From Mycolicibacterium cosmeticum (lineage in GTDB: Bacteria; Actinomycetota; Actinomycetes; Mycobacteriales; Mycobacteriaceae), in assembly GCA_016197365.1 (NCBI GenBank), contig JACPVS010000003.1, positions 1 to 64,000 of the forward strand: a stretch of DNA of 64,000 bases, read 5' to 3'. The notes beneath the pieces are model-generated. The model searched no databases. It saw nothing but the letters and a program-made list of their open reading frames with translations, and had not been told where the DNA came from. How positions within the stretch are numbered: the stretch's first letter is position 1; each line of letters begins with the position of its first letter. This document shows positions 35,343 to 46,000 of this stretch, piece by piece. The position numbers were made by a program, and so were the translations under genes.

Positions 35343-37357
35343 GCCACACCTCCCGACGCACTCGAGATGGCCGGTACCAGTTGGCCGTCGCGTAGATGCA
35401 GCGTTCTGGGGCAGAGCTCTTCGAGACCGTCGAAGTCGTGCGAGATCACCACGACGGTGAGGCCGTCGCGGCGCAACTGCTCCAGCAGGCGCAGCAGGCC
35501 GCGGGCACTGGCGGCATCCAATCCGGCCAGCGGCTCGTCGAGGATGATCGCGCGGGGCGACCGGGCCAGCAGCCCGGCCAACACGACACGACGCATCTGG
35601 CCGCCGGAGAGCTGATCGATGGGCCGGGACGCCAGTGCGGGTTCCAGCCCGACGGTGGCCAGCGCCGCCAGCACCCTGGCGTGATCGCGGGGGGAGAACC
35701 CGGCGGCGGCCGCGATCTCACGATCGACCCGGCCGCGGATCAGCTGCAGCCGGGCCGCCTGGAAGGACAGGGCCACCGCGCCGACCTGATCGGACACCGG
35801 GCGCCCGTCGAGCAGGCAGCTGCCGACGGTGGGCAGCGTCAACCCGGCCATGATCCACGCCAGGGTCGACTTGCCGGAGCCGTTGAGGCCGTGGATCAGA
35901 ACACCGTCACCCTCATTCACGACGAGGTCGATGTCGTGCAGTGCGTCGTTCTCCCACGGGGTTCCGGCGGCGTAGCGATGCCCCACCCCGTGAAGTTCGA
36001 GCACCGGCTTGTCGCTGCCGGCCGGCGCCGCACCACCGGTGGGCACCGTCGCCGCTTGCACCATCTCCGATCCGCCGGCCAGGTTGATGGCACGGTCGGC
36101 GGCTTCGGCTTCCTCGTTGTAGTGGGTGATGTGCACCAGGGACATCCGGTGGTGGCCGGTCAGCCCGGCCAGCACCGACATCAGTCCGTCGCGGCCGACC
36201 TGGTCCACCATGCTGGTGATCTCGTCGGCGATCATCAGGGCGGGTTCGCGGGCCAGGGCGGCGGCCACCGCGAGGCGCTGCAGCTCGCCGCCGGACAGGC
36301 CACCGGTGTCGCGTTCGGCCAGGCCGTCCAGACCCACTTCGGCGAGCAGCCGCGGCACGTCGACCTCGGTGCCGACCGGCAGGCCCCACACCACGTCGTC
36401 GGCGACGCGGGTGCCCAGGACCTGACTCTCGGGGTGCTGCATGATCACCGCGGTGCCGCCCGGCGCACCGAGGCCGACCCCACCCGGCCGCTCGACCGTG
36501 CCGCTGCTGGGCTCTCGGCCCGCCAGCAGAAGCATGAGGGTGGTCTTGCCGGATCCGTTGGCGCCGGTGATGGCGACATGCTCACCCAGGTGCACGGTCA
36601 GCGACACCGGGCCCAGGGCGTCGCGGTCGGTGCCCGGATAGCGGAACACCACATCGCGCAGTTGCAGCGGCACCGGGGCGACGGCACCGCTCTCGGCCGG
36701 GACGTCGAGCTTGTGCACATCGGGGACGCCACCGAGGCGGGCGAGCACCCGCGACATGGCCCACCAACCGATGAGGCTGACGGTGACGATGGTGAGCACC
36801 CCGTAGGAGCCGATCAGCAGTGGCCAGTAGCGCAGCGCCGTCGCGAAGAGTTCGGTGACCCGCGCCGCGATGTCTTCCATCCCAGGGATACGGCTGAGGA
36901 TTTTGGCGGTGCCCTCGACGTTCGCGGTCATGGCGTCGAACACCAGCTGACGCAGCCGTGACGCGACGGCCAGGGCACCCACGATGAATGCGCCGAACAC
37001 CGCGCCGGCCAGGACCGACACCAGCAGCGCGGTGGGCAGGCCGCGCCCGCGACGTTTCACCGCACCCGTCAGACCGCCGATGTACGCGCAGTTCAGCACG
37101 GTCATCATGCCGCCCATCCCGGCGATGAGGAAGGCAATGGTGGCCCCGGCGATGGCCGCGGCGATGAGCACCTTCATCCGGTACCGGTAGGCGAGCAGAC
37201 CCATCGGCACCGTGCCCAGAACGGACAGGCCGGCGGCGAACGGCACGACCACGGCGATGATCGCGATGGCCGCGGCCAACGCCGCCATCACGGCGGCCTG
37301 GGCGAGCTCGTTCGGTTGCAACGATCCGGCCCGCCGACGGGTGTGGGTAGCGGGCAT
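35339..37357 (-). CDS. ECF transporter fusion: membrane substrate-binding part plus two ABC ATPase domains
   Basis: 672 aa from ATG 37357; the frame is open to 37432 and a 697-aa form is possible. About residues 15-215 hold five or six helices, resembling an ECF S-component. ATPase 1 follows with Walker A ANGSGKTT and signature LSGGELQR. ATPase 2 has LNGSGKST and LSGGQMRR, then [13 protein letters not shown] importers normally have separate EcfS, EcfA1 and EcfA2; here all three are one chain. EcfT is encoded next. Corresponds to Rv2326c. Substrate unknown. Confidence 0.88.
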   Translation of the reverse strand: MPATHTRRRAGSLQPNELAQAAVMAALAAAIAIIAVVVPFAAGLSVLGTVPMGLLAYRYRMKVLIAAAIAGATIAFLIAGMGGMMTVLNCAYIGGLTGAVKRRGRGLPTALLVSVLAGAVFGAFIVGALAVASRLRQLVFDAMTANVEGTAKILSRIPGMEDIAARVTELFATALRYWPLLIGSYGVLTIVTVSLIGWWAMSRVLARLGGVPDVHKLDVPAESGAVAPVPLQLRDVVFRYPGTDRDALGPVSLTVHLGEHVAITGANGSGKTTLMLLLAGREPSSGTVERPGGVGLGAPGGTAVIMQHPESQVLGTRVADDVVWGLPVGTEVDVPRLLAEVGLDGLAERDTGGLSGGELQRLAVAAALAREPALMIADEITSMVDQVGRDGLMSVLAGLTGHHRMSLVHITHYNEEAEAADRAINLAGGSEMVQAATVPTGGAAPAGSDKPVLELHGVGHRYAAGTPWENDALHDIDLVVNEGDGVLIHGLNGSGKSTLAWIMAGLTLPTVGSCLLDGRPVSDQVGAVALSFQAARLQLIRGRVDREIAAAAGFSPRDHARVLAALATVGLEPALASRPIDQLSGGQMRRVVLAGLLARSPRAIILDEPLAGLDAASARGLLRLLEQLRRDGLTVVVISHDFDGLEELCPRTLHLRDGQLVPAISSASGGVA

Positions 37358-37433
37358 TTCTCGATTCTGCCAGGCGCAACGAATGCGCTGCGTCGTCGCA
37401 CTGTGACAGTCCGCGCGACCCGTCGATGCCATC

Positions 37434-37452
37434 TACATAGTGACTCTATGTA
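37434..37452. promoter_or_regulatory. Palindromic operator, probably MarR-type
   Basis: TACATAG-TGACT-CTATGTA is a perfect 7-bp inverted repeat, 11 nt upstream of the MarR ATG and 77 nt upstream of the divergent ECF fusion start. Spacing and position fit autoregulation of the MarR gene and possibly control of both directions. Confidence 0.65.
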
Positions 37453-37463
37453 ACCATGGAGGG

Positions 37464-37910
37464 ATGACGACGACGACCGCGCTGGGCGCCGACCTGCTGT
37501 CGGCGGTGGCGCGCTTGAACCGGCTGGCCAATCAGCGGGTCCGCATCCCGCTCCCCTTCGCCCAGGCCCGACTGCTGTCGACGATCGAGGATCAGGGCAC
37601 CGCCCGCATCTCCGACCTGGCCGCCCTGGATCACTGCTCGCAGCCCACGATGACCACTCAGGTGCGCCGGCTCGAAGACGCCGGCATGGTGTCCCGCGTG
37701 GCCGATCCCGGCGACGCGCGGGCCGTGCTGATCAGCATCACCGACGAGGGCAGGACGGCCCTGGCGGGGGTCCGCGCCGACCGGGCCGCGGCCATCGATC
37801 CCTATCTGGAGCGTCTCGACGACACCCAGCGCGAGACGCTGGCCGACGCCGTCGCCGTTCTGCGCGACCTGCTGCAGTCCGCCCGCGAACCACTTCCCGC
37901 CGACCGATGA
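37464..37910 (+). CDS. MarR-family transcriptional regulator
   Basis: 148 aa from ATG 37464; the frame can be extended to GTG 37440, which would lie inside the operator. GGAGGG directly abuts the ATG, with no usual spacing, so the start is not fully secure. Winged-helix fold: ARISDLAALDHCSQPTMTTQVRRLED (helix-turn-helix) and DPGDARAVLISITDEG (wing), the standard MarR signature. It overlaps the MFS gene region with only 14 nt between, so it probably controls that efflux pump. Corresponds to Rv2327. Confidence 0.87.
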   Translation: MTTTTALGADLLSAVARLNRLANQRVRIPLPFAQARLLSTIEDQGTARISDLAALDHCSQPTMTTQVRRLEDAGMVSRVADPGDARAVLISITDEGRTALAGVRADRAAAIDPYLERLDDTQRETLADAVAVLRDLLQSAREPLPADR

Positions 37911-37924
37911 GGAGTCCAGCCGCC

Positions 37925-39124
37925 ATGTGGCGTCAACCGAAAGCAGTGTGGGCCGTAGCCTTCGCGTCCGTCGTGGCATTCATGGGCATCGGCCTGGTCG
38001 ACCCCATCCTCAAGCCGATCGCCGACAACCTGGATGCCTCACCGTCGCAGGTGTCACTTCTGTTCACCAGCTATATGGCGGTGATGGGCGTGGCCATGGT
38101 GATCACCGGTGTGGTGTCGAGCCGGATCGGGCCCAAGCGCACGCTGTTGCTGGGCCTGGTGATCATCATCGCCGGTGCGGGCCTGGCCGGGATGAGCGAC
38201 ACCGTGATGGGCATCGTCGGCTGGCGCGCCCTGTGGGGACTGGGCAACGCGCTGTTCATCGCGACCGCGCTCGCCACCATCGTCAACTCGGCGAAAGGCT
38301 CAGTGGCGCAGGCGATCATCCTCTACGAGGCAGCACTGGGCCTGGGTATCGCGGTCGGTCCGCTGGTCGGCGGCGTCCTCGGGTCGATCTCCTGGCGCGG
38401 CCCGTTCTTCGGGGTGTCGGCGCTCATGACGGTCGCCCTGGTGGTCACGATGTTCTTGCTACCGGCCACCCCGCGGCCGACACGGTCGACGTCGCTGGCC
38501 GACCCGTTCCGCGCGCTGCGGCACCGCGGCCTGCTCGGCGTGGCCGTCACCGCGCTGCTGTACAACTTCGGCTTCTTCACCCTGCTGGCGTTCACCCCGT
38601 TCCCCCTCGACATGGGCGCCCACGAGATCGGCCTGATCTTCTTCGGCTGGGGGCTGTGCCTGGCCTTCACCTCGGTGGTGGTCGCCCCGCGCCTGCAGCA
38701 CCGGTTCGGCACCGTGCGGGTGCTGATCCTCAACCTGCTCGCCTTCAGCGCGGTGCTGGTCGCGATGGCGGTGTGGACCGACCACAAGGCCGTGCTCGCC
38801 GCCGGTGTGGTGGTCGCCGGGTTGTTCATCGGGATCAACAACACGCTGATCACGGAGACGGTGATGAAAGCCGCACCCATCGAGAGAGGTGTGGCGTCTG
38901 CGGCCTACAGCTTCCTGCGGTTCGGCGGTGCCGCGGTGGCCCCCTGGCTGGCCGGCGTGCTCGGCGAAGAGATCAGCGCGCACCTGCCGTTCTGGGTCGG
39001 CGCGGCGGCCGTCGTCGCCGGCGCCGGGGTGCTGTTCGCGACGCGCGGGCACCTCACCGGAATCGACGCCGACGAGGACGTCCTCGACGAGGCCGAAGCC
39101 CTCACCGTCGGCTCCGACAGCTGA
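37925..39124 (+). CDS. Major facilitator superfamily efflux transporter
   Basis: 399 aa from ATG 37925; ATG 37907 overlaps the MarR stop but would add an unlikely leader. Twelve predicted transmembrane helices. The loop 2-3 motif is SSRIGPKRTLLLG and motif C-like glycines are in GLGIAVGPLVGG (helix 5), which indicates a drug/H+ antiporter. Co-transcribed with the MarR gene, a common pairing for inducible efflux of aromatic compounds or antibiotics. Confidence 0.9.
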   Translation: MWRQPKAVWAVAFASVVAFMGIGLVDPILKPIADNLDASPSQVSLLFTSYMAVMGVAMVITGVVSSRIGPKRTLLLGLVIIIAGAGLAGMSDTVMGIVGWRALWGLGNALFIATALATIVNSAKGSVAQAIILYEAALGLGIAVGPLVGGVLGSISWRGPFFGVSALMTVALVVTMFLLPATPRPTRSTSLADPFRALRHRGLLGVAVTALLYNFGFFTLLAFTPFPLDMGAHEIGLIFFGWGLCLAFTSVVVAPRLQHRFGTVRVLILNLLAFSAVLVAMAVWTDHKAVLAAGVVVAGLFIGINNTLITETVMKAAPIERGVASAAYSFLRFGGAAVAPWLAGVLGEEISAHLPFWVGAAAVVAGAGVLFATRGHLTGIDADEDVLDEAEALTVGSDS

Positions 39125-39127
39125 GCG

Positions 39128-40210
39128 TCACCACGCGAACGCCAGCACCTGCGTCACCTGATCGGACGAGAAGTTGTCGTCGGTCACCATGATCACCGAC
39201 TGACGGCCGTCGGAGAGCTTGGGGCCCAAGGTGATTCCCTCGACGTTGTCGACGGACTGGACCATCGCCGACAGGTCTGCCACCAGCGTCTTGCGCATGG
39301 GTGTGGCGCCCGACGAGGATCGCCGGCCCAAGATGTCGTCGGCACCGACGATGCTGGCCCGGTAAATCCGCACCGACGTCCTGGTGCCGTGCCCGCGCTC
39401 GATGACCAGGAAGTCCTCGGCGTTCAGCGCCACCAGGTCGGACAGTCCGTTACCACCGCCCTCCCCCGAACTCACCGCATCCAGCGGGTAGGCGTACTGC
39501 GCACCGGGCTGGCGCGTCACCGGGTCGAGCCGGGTGATCCGGGTCAGCGCGCCCGCCTCGGCGGTGGGCGGTGGTCCGTCCTCGAAGCCGGGGGACTCCA
39601 TACCGGCCCACAGCGCGGTCCCGTCGGGTGCCAGCGCCAGTCCCTCCAGCGCCTGATTCTTGCGCGGCCCGGCGTCGCCGGCCGACATGTGCAACTCCGG
39701 CGGCAAGGTGAACTGACCCCGGAACGTGCCGTCGAGGGCCGCCGTGCGCACCCACGGATCGAGCAGCACCGGTGCAGCGCCCGGTTTGACGATCCGCTCC
39801 CCCTCGCTGGACCAGTACAACTGCTGACGCAGACTGTCGAAGGCGATGCCCTCCGGATCCGGCGGCGCGGAGGTACCCGACAGCGGCGCGAACTTCTTGC
39901 CGTCGGTGTTCAGCAGCGAGGTCGCCCCGCGCAGGTCGACGCGCGCCAGATTGCCGTCGGACAGGCTGATGCTCATCGTGTAGAACCGGGCCGGGTTCTT
40001 CTCGGAACGGTCGTCGCTGATCACGTAGTACTGATCCCGGCCGGCGTCGTAGGTGATGCCGGACAGCCCACCCACCGTCGTGTCGGCGAACAGCAGTCCG
40101 TGCGCCAATTCGACCTTGCCGAGGAACTCCAGCTGGGACGTCGGTGCCGGCGCGGCGGAGCATCCCGCCAGCACCGAAACCACTGTCAACAGCACGGCCG
40201 ATACCTTCAC
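39128..40210 (-). CDS. Lipoprotein with esterase-like/phytase-type beta-propeller
   Basis: 360 aa from GTG 40210, chosen because it gives a lipoprotein signal ending at VLAGC (lipobox). The frame is open to 40294. The mature protein fits the esterase-like activity of phytase family: GGLSGITYDAGRDQYYVISDD, DPEGIAFD, ALEGLALAPDG, VEGITLGP. Acidic repeats like these bind calcium in related proteins. Anchored outside the membrane. Substrate unknown. It lies tail to tail with the MFS gene. Confidence 0.85.
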   Translation of the reverse strand: MKVSAVLLTVVSVLAGCSAAPAPTSQLEFLGKVELAHGLLFADTTVGGLSGITYDAGRDQYYVISDDRSEKNPARFYTMSISLSDGNLARVDLRGATSLLNTDGKKFAPLSGTSAPPDPEGIAFDSLRQQLYWSSEGERIVKPGAAPVLLDPWVRTAALDGTFRGQFTLPPELHMSAGDAGPRKNQALEGLALAPDGTALWAGMESPGFEDGPPPTAEAGALTRITRLDPVTRQPGAQYAYPLDAVSSGEGGGNGLSDLVALNAEDFLVIERGHGTRTSVRIYRASIVGADDILGRRSSSGATPMRKTLVADLSAMVQSVDNVEGITLGPKLSDGRQSVIMVTDDNFSSDQVTQVLAFAW

Positions 40211-40229
40211 GCCACACAGGTAACCACAG

Positions 40230-40940
40230 CTAACTGATAGCGACGCCGATCGCCGAACCCACGACATACGTGGCGCCGATGGCGATGGCCCCAAACGTCA
40301 ACTGCCGCAACGACCCGAACCACACCGGCTGCTTGGTGACGAAGGCGGCCATCCCGCCCGCGATCAGCAGTCCCACACCGCCACAGGCCAGCCCCAACGC
40401 CAGCGATTCGAATCCCAGCAGGTACGGGATGAGCGGGACGATCGCGCCGACCGCGAACATGACGAACGACGACACCGCCGCCACCCGAGGTGACGGCTTC
40501 TCCGACGGGTCGACACCGAGCTCCTGCACCAGGTGGAAATTGATGGCCTTGGACTCGTCGCCGTGCAGTTCGTCGGTGGCGCGCGTGGCCGTCTCGGAGG
40601 TCAGCCCCATGTTCTCGAACATGGCGACCAGTTCGGCCTTCTCCGCGCCAGGGTCCGCCCGGAAGGAGCGTCGCTCGACCTTGACCTCGGAATCGATCTG
40701 CTCGTTGGCCGTCGTCACCGAGGTGTACTCGCCCAGCGCCATCGAGAATGCTCCGGCCAGCAGCCCGGCCACACCGGAGAGCACCACGGCCTGCGCGCTG
40801 GCGCCGGCGGCGACACCGGCGATCAGCGCGGTGTTGCTCACCAGGCCGTCCATGGCACCGAATGTTGCTGCGCGTAGCCAGCCGCCACTGACGTCGGAGT
40901 GGGTGTGATCGTTGTTGTGCGGCAGTTCGACCTCGGCCAT
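40230..40940 (-). CDS. VIT1/CCC1-family iron/manganese transporter-like membrane protein
   Basis: 236 aa from ATG 40940. The frame is open upstream but ATG fits the family start. Helix 1 segment FGAMDGLVSNTALIAGVAAG with GLVSN is the family signature, and GAFSMALGEYTSV is the conserved helix 2 metal motif. A soluble acidic/Glu-rich middle part (residues about 80-145) resembles the cytoplasmic metal-binding domain of plant VIT1. Three more helices complete the five. Predicted to export Fe(II)/Mn(II). It starts about 100 nt from the divergent acyl-CoA oxidase gene. Confidence 0.87.
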   Translation of the reverse strand: MAEVELPHNNDHTHSDVSGGWLRAATFGAMDGLVSNTALIAGVAAGASAQAVVLSGVAGLLAGAFSMALGEYTSVTTANEQIDSEVKVERRSFRADPGAEKAELVAMFENMGLTSETATRATDELHGDESKAINFHLVQELGVDPSEKPSPRVAAVSSFVMFAVGAIVPLIPYLLGFESLALGLACGGVGLLIAGGMAAFVTKQPVWFGSLRQLTFGAIAIGATYVVGSAIGVAIS

Positions 40941-41041
40941 GGCTGATATTGAACGCTGCGGATGTGACGCGCGAGAAGTCAGGTTTACCTGCGTTGCCAG
41001 AGTCACGTTTGCGGAAGGCTTCCGCGGGCTAAGTTCGGGCT

Positions 41042-43012
41042 ATGACCTCCACTGCGGAACACCTGCGCAACACCCTCGATGGACGCTGGCGCGACGTGAA
41101 GAACGCCGTGCGCACCGAGTTGTCCGGTGAGATCTTCAAACCGCATTACACGCCGAACACCGTCATCGCCCGCACCAAGGTCGGCGAGCAGCTGAAGATC
41201 ATGGCCGCCGCGGGCGCCGCCGAGGACGGTTTCCGCAAGGAGCACGGCGGCACCGGCGACGTCGGTGCCGCGGTGACGCGCATCGAGATGCTGGCGATGA
41301 GCGACCTGTCGCTGATGGTCAAGGCGGGTGTGCAGTGGGGCCTGTTCGGCGGGGCTATCGAGAACCTCGGCACCGAACGCCACCACAAGGCCTACGTCCG
41401 CGACATCATCAGTCTTGATCTGCTCGGCTGTTTCGCGATGACCGAGACCGGCCACGGCAGCGACGTCCAGTCCCTGGAGACCACCGCCACCTACGACCCG
41501 GCGACCCAAGAGTTCGTCATCGACTCCCCCACGCCGAATTCGCGCAAGGACTACATCGGCGGCGCCGCCCAAACCGCGCGGGTGGCAGCCGTTTTCGCGC
41601 AGTTGATCACCGACGGCGAGGGGCACGGCGTGCACTGCCTGGTGGTGCCGATCCGCGACGCCGACGGCAACGACCTGCCCGGTGTCACCACCTCGGACTG
41701 CCACTACAAGGGCGGCCTGCCCGGTGTCGACAACGGGCGCATCCAGTTCGACCAGGTCCGCGTCCCGCGCGAGAACCTGCTCAACAAGTACGCCGACGTC
41801 GCCGAGGACGGCACCTACTCGTCGCCCATCGAGAACGCGGGCCGCCGGTTCTTCACCATGCTGGGCACCCTGATCCGCGGGCGCGTCACCGTCGGTGGCA
41901 GCGCGGCCGCCGCGGGCCGGGTGGCGCTGGACATCGCGACCCGATATGCGTTGCAGCGCAAGCAGTTCAGCGCTCCCGATGGCGACGACGAAGTGTTGAT
42001 CATGGACTACCTGGTGCACCAGCGCCGGTTGTTCCCGCTGATCGCGCGGTCCTACGCGCTGCAGTTCGCGCAGAACGAACTGGTGGCCAAACTGCACGAG
42101 ATCCAGTCCTCGGACTTCCCCGACGCCGAGGAGCAGCGCGAGGTGGAGGCCCGCGCGGCGGGCCTGAAGGCCGCCAACACCTGGCACGCCAGCCGCGCCA
42201 TCCAGGAGGCACGCGAGGCGTGCGGCGGCGCCGGCTATCTGGCCGAGAACCGGTTGATCGGCCTGCGCGGAGACATCGACGTGTTCACCACCTTCGAAGG
42301 TGACAACCACGTGCTGACCCAGCTGGTGGCCAAGGAACTGTTGACCGCCTACGCCGACGACATCAAGGGCATGAGTCCGGTGGAGTGGGTCCGGTTCGCC
42401 GCCAACTTCGCCGGCGAACGGGTGCTCAAACGCACCGCGGCCGAGACCATCATGCAGACCATCCTGGACACCCGCCAGGACAACGAGGAGGAAGGCAGCC
42501 TCTTCAACCGCGGCACCCAGGTCAAGATGTTCGAGGACCGCGAGGAGTACATCCTCTCGACGGTGGCCCGCCGGTTGCAGGGCAAGTCCAAGGAGATGAG
42601 CGCCTTCGAGGCGTTCAACTCGGTGCAGGACCACGTGCTGCACGCCGCCACCGCGCACATCGACCGAATTGTGCTGGAGGCGTTCGTCGCCGGCGTCGAC
42701 GCCTGCGAGGACGAGGAGGCCCGCGAGGTCCTGAACCTGGTGTGCGACCTGTACGCGCTGAGCATCATCGAAGACGACAAGGCGTGGTACGTCGAGCACC
42801 GCTTCCTGTCCACCGAGCGCGCCAAGGCCGTCAGCCGGGCCATCAACGACCGCTGCCGCAAGCTGCGCCCGCACGCCGAACTGCTGGTGGACGGCTTCGG
42901 GATCCCCGAGCAGCTGCGCTACGCCGAGATGCTGCACCCCGAGCACATCCCGGACGCCGACGAGCACCAGGAACAGGACGCCATCAGCTCCGGCACCATC
43001 GAGCCGCGGTAG
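41042..43012 (+). CDS. Acyl-CoA oxidase/dehydrogenase-type flavoprotein
   Basis: 656 aa, longer than ordinary FadE acyl-CoA dehydrogenases (about 380-400 aa) and in the range of acyl-CoA oxidases. CFAMTETGHGSDVQSLET is the FAD/substrate contact region, and DVFTTFEGDNHVLTQ carries the FEGDN motif that marks the acyl-CoA oxidase branch. The C-terminal 200 residues are an oxidase-type helical extension. It would carry out the first beta-oxidation step on long or branched acyl-CoAs, giving H2O2 if it is a true oxidase. Single gene, no partner enzyme beside it. Confidence 0.88.
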   Translation: MTSTAEHLRNTLDGRWRDVKNAVRTELSGEIFKPHYTPNTVIARTKVGEQLKIMAAAGAAEDGFRKEHGGTGDVGAAVTRIEMLAMSDLSLMVKAGVQWGLFGGAIENLGTERHHKAYVRDIISLDLLGCFAMTETGHGSDVQSLETTATYDPATQEFVIDSPTPNSRKDYIGGAAQTARVAAVFAQLITDGEGHGVHCLVVPIRDADGNDLPGVTTSDCHYKGGLPGVDNGRIQFDQVRVPRENLLNKYADVAEDGTYSSPIENAGRRFFTMLGTLIRGRVTVGGSAAAAGRVALDIATRYALQRKQFSAPDGDDEVLIMDYLVHQRRLFPLIARSYALQFAQNELVAKLHEIQSSDFPDAEEQREVEARAAGLKAANTWHASRAIQEAREACGGAGYLAENRLIGLRGDIDVFTTFEGDNHVLTQLVAKELLTAYADDIKGMSPVEWVRFAANFAGERVLKRTAAETIMQTILDTRQDNEEEGSLFNRGTQVKMFEDREEYILSTVARRLQGKSKEMSAFEAFNSVQDHVLHAATAHIDRIVLEAFVAGVDACEDEEAREVLNLVCDLYALSIIEDDKAWYVEHRFLSTERAKAVSRAINDRCRKLRPHAELLVDGFGIPEQLRYAEMLHPEHIPDADEHQEQDAISSGTIEPR

Positions 43013-43013
43013 G

Positions 43014-46000
43014 TCAGCCGCGCCGGGGTTTGCTCGGCCACCAGATCCGGTCGCCGATCAGCGACATCGCGGCCGGCACCAGGATGGTGCGCACCAGCGT
43101 GATGTCGATGAGCAGTCCGATGCCGACGGTGAAACCGATCTGCAGCAGATTGATCACCCGGCCGCTCATCAACGCGAACATGGTGAGCGCGAACACGATT
43201 CCGGCGGTGGTGATGATACTGCCGGTGTTGCCGAAGCCGCGGATGATGCCGCGAACCATGCCGTCGGCGGATTCCTCGCGGATGCGCGCGGCGAACAGCA
43301 TGCTGTAGTCCGCACCCACCGCGATCAGTGCCATGAACGACACCGGGAACACCGACCAGTCCAGGTCGATGCCGATGATGTGCTGCCACACCAGCACGCT
43401 GATACCCGCGGCGGCGCCGAAGGACAACACCACGGCGCCCACCATGAATACCGGAGCGGCGATGCTGCGCAACAAGACCATCAACACCAGCAGCACACCG
43501 ATGATGGCGACGAGGCCGAACACGGCGAAGTCCCGCCACACCTGGTCGCGCATGTCCGCCGACAGGGAGGCCAACCCGGTGGTGGCGAAATGTGCGCTCT
43601 GCAGCGAGGTTCCGTGCGCGGCCTGGGTCGCGGCGGGGCCCAGTTCGCGGGTCGCGTTCAGCGCGTCCTCGCTGTAGGGGTTGATCTTCCACACCACCAG
43701 CATCCGGGCGGTCTTCCCGTCCGGCGCGAAGAGCAACTTCTGCCCTTCCTGGAAAGCCCTGTCGGAGAAGCCCTGTGCCGGTAGGTAGAACCCCGCACCG
43801 GCGCCGGCGGAGGTGTGCGCGGACAGCGTGGCCAGGTAGTCCGAGGCCTGGGTGAGCCCGTCGGTGAGTTGGCCGGTGAGGCCCACCACCTGGTCCACCC
43901 CGCCCTTGACCTGATTCAGCCCCGCCGCGAGCCGGCTCATGCCGTCGTCGAGGCGGTCGGCGCCGCGCACCAGTTCGGCGAGTTGGGCGTTGGCTTGGGC
44001 CGGCGAACCGCCGGGCAAGCTGGTCGCCAGGGCCTGCAGGCGGGCCAACGCGTTTTTGATGCCCGGTTGGGCGGCCCACACCTTGTCGATGGTCACCTGT
44101 GGCACCGCGGCCAGCACCTCGACCTGACGCAGGGTGCGAGTGACCACCCCGTCGGACACGGCGTCCAGGTCGGCGAGGCTGGACCTGGCCCGCATGCACA
44201 CCGGGTTGATCACGCACTCGGGGCCGGGCTGCGGGGTCAGCGCCGACCCGAGGGCCGAGCTGACCACCCGGCCGCCGTCGGCGATCTGCGCGTTGTCCGA
44301 CATCGCCTGCAGCGCCACGTCGAGCAGTCCGACCGACGCGTTCAGGTCGGCCAGTGCGGTGGGCACGTCGACCCGGCCGTCGGTGACGGTGCGCAACGCC
44401 GAGCTGGCTTCCTGGTAGCCGCCGAGCACCTGGTGGGCCAGCGCGGTGACCGACTTGATGCCCGAGACAAGTTGGGGCAGTTGCGCATCGGCGGTGGCGG
44501 CACCGTCACGCAGGGTCGCGGTGCCCGAGGCCAGCCGCTGCAGATCGGGGGTGGCCGTGCCGATTCGGTCCCGCGCGTCGCCCAGCCGGCCGGCGACGAT
44601 CCCGGCCTGGTAGCCGACGGTTGTCTGTTCCAGCTGGCTGCCCGACGGCCGCGTCATCGAACGGACATAGGCCACCTGCGGCATCCCGGCGAGCCGGGCC
44701 GCGATGCCGTCCAGCGCGGCAAGGTCGTTGGTGTTGCGCATGTCGCGGTCGGCCGAGACGATCACATATTCGGGGGCGACTTCGTTGAATCCCCAATGCT
44801 GGTACGCCTTCTCATAACCCGAGGAGCTCTCGGTACGGTCGAGCTGCATCGCGTTCTCGTCGAAGTTGACCCGGAAGGTCAGCAGCACCGACGCCGCGGC
44901 CAACAACAGCACCAGCGATGCGGCCGACAGCGCACCCGAGCGTCGGATCATCGTCGTACCGATGCGGCGCCACCGCCGTTCGTTGAGTGGACGCGGTTCG
45001 GCGAAACCGCGCCGTCCCAGTATCGAGAGCAGCGCATAGGGCAACGTCATCGAGATGGCCAGGGCGATCACGATCGCGATGGCGATCGGCGGACCCGCGG
45101 CCCGGAACATGCCGAGCTCGGTGAAGGCCATCGCGGTCGCGGCGGCGGCGATGGTCAGCATGGAGGCGATCAGGATGCCGGAGACCTTCTCCCCGGCTCG
45201 GGCCAGCGCATCGGGCACCGGCAGCCCCTTGCGCCTGCCCTCGTGATAGCCCGCGAGGATGAAGATGGCGTAATCGGTTGCCGCGCCGAGCAACATGGCC
45301 GTCATCAGCGCGATGGTGAAATTGGAGACCGTCAGCACGCCGTGGCCGCCCAGCAGCGACACCACCGGGCGGGCGACGCCGAGGCCCACCCCGATGGTGA
45401 GCAGCGGGATGAGTGCGGTGACCGGTGAGCGGTACACGGCCAGCAGCACCAGCGTGATCAGCAGCACCGAGACGCCGGTGATGATCAGCAGGGAGAAGTC
45501 CATGGCGCTGAACAGGTCAGCCAGCGCCGGCGATGGGCCGGTGTAGTACATCTCCAGGCCCGCCGGCTTGTCCAGGGTGTCGATGGCCTGGCGGATGTTC
45601 ACGGTGTTCTGGTGCGCCTTGGTCGATCCGACATCGCCGGTGCCCGCAACCACCAGGTTGATGGCTTTGCCGTCGGGGCTCAGGGCGATGCTGCGCAGCG
45701 TGTCGTTGTTATAGGTGTCCAACACGTAGGCGACGTCGTCGGTGTCTTTTCGCAGCGCGGTCACCAGCTGCTGGTAGGCCCGCTCGTCGGCGGCACCGAT
45801 ACCGTTCTCGTTGACCAGCAGCACGCTGCCGATCGCCGACGAGGAGGGCACACCGAACTCCTTGGACATGTGCCGAAGTGTTTGTGCCGCTTCGATATTG
45901 CCCGGGATGAACGGTGCCGAATGCTCGGCGACGGTGCGTTCCAGCTGCGGGATGGCGAGGTTCAGGGCACCGACGAGCACCACCCAGAAGCCGATGACGA

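Noticed and set aside
41003..42967. A 654-codon reverse frame opposite the acyl-CoA oxidase gene.
   Set aside because: Antisense composition (His/Gln/Val-rich), no domain, and the opposite strand carries a complete enzyme.
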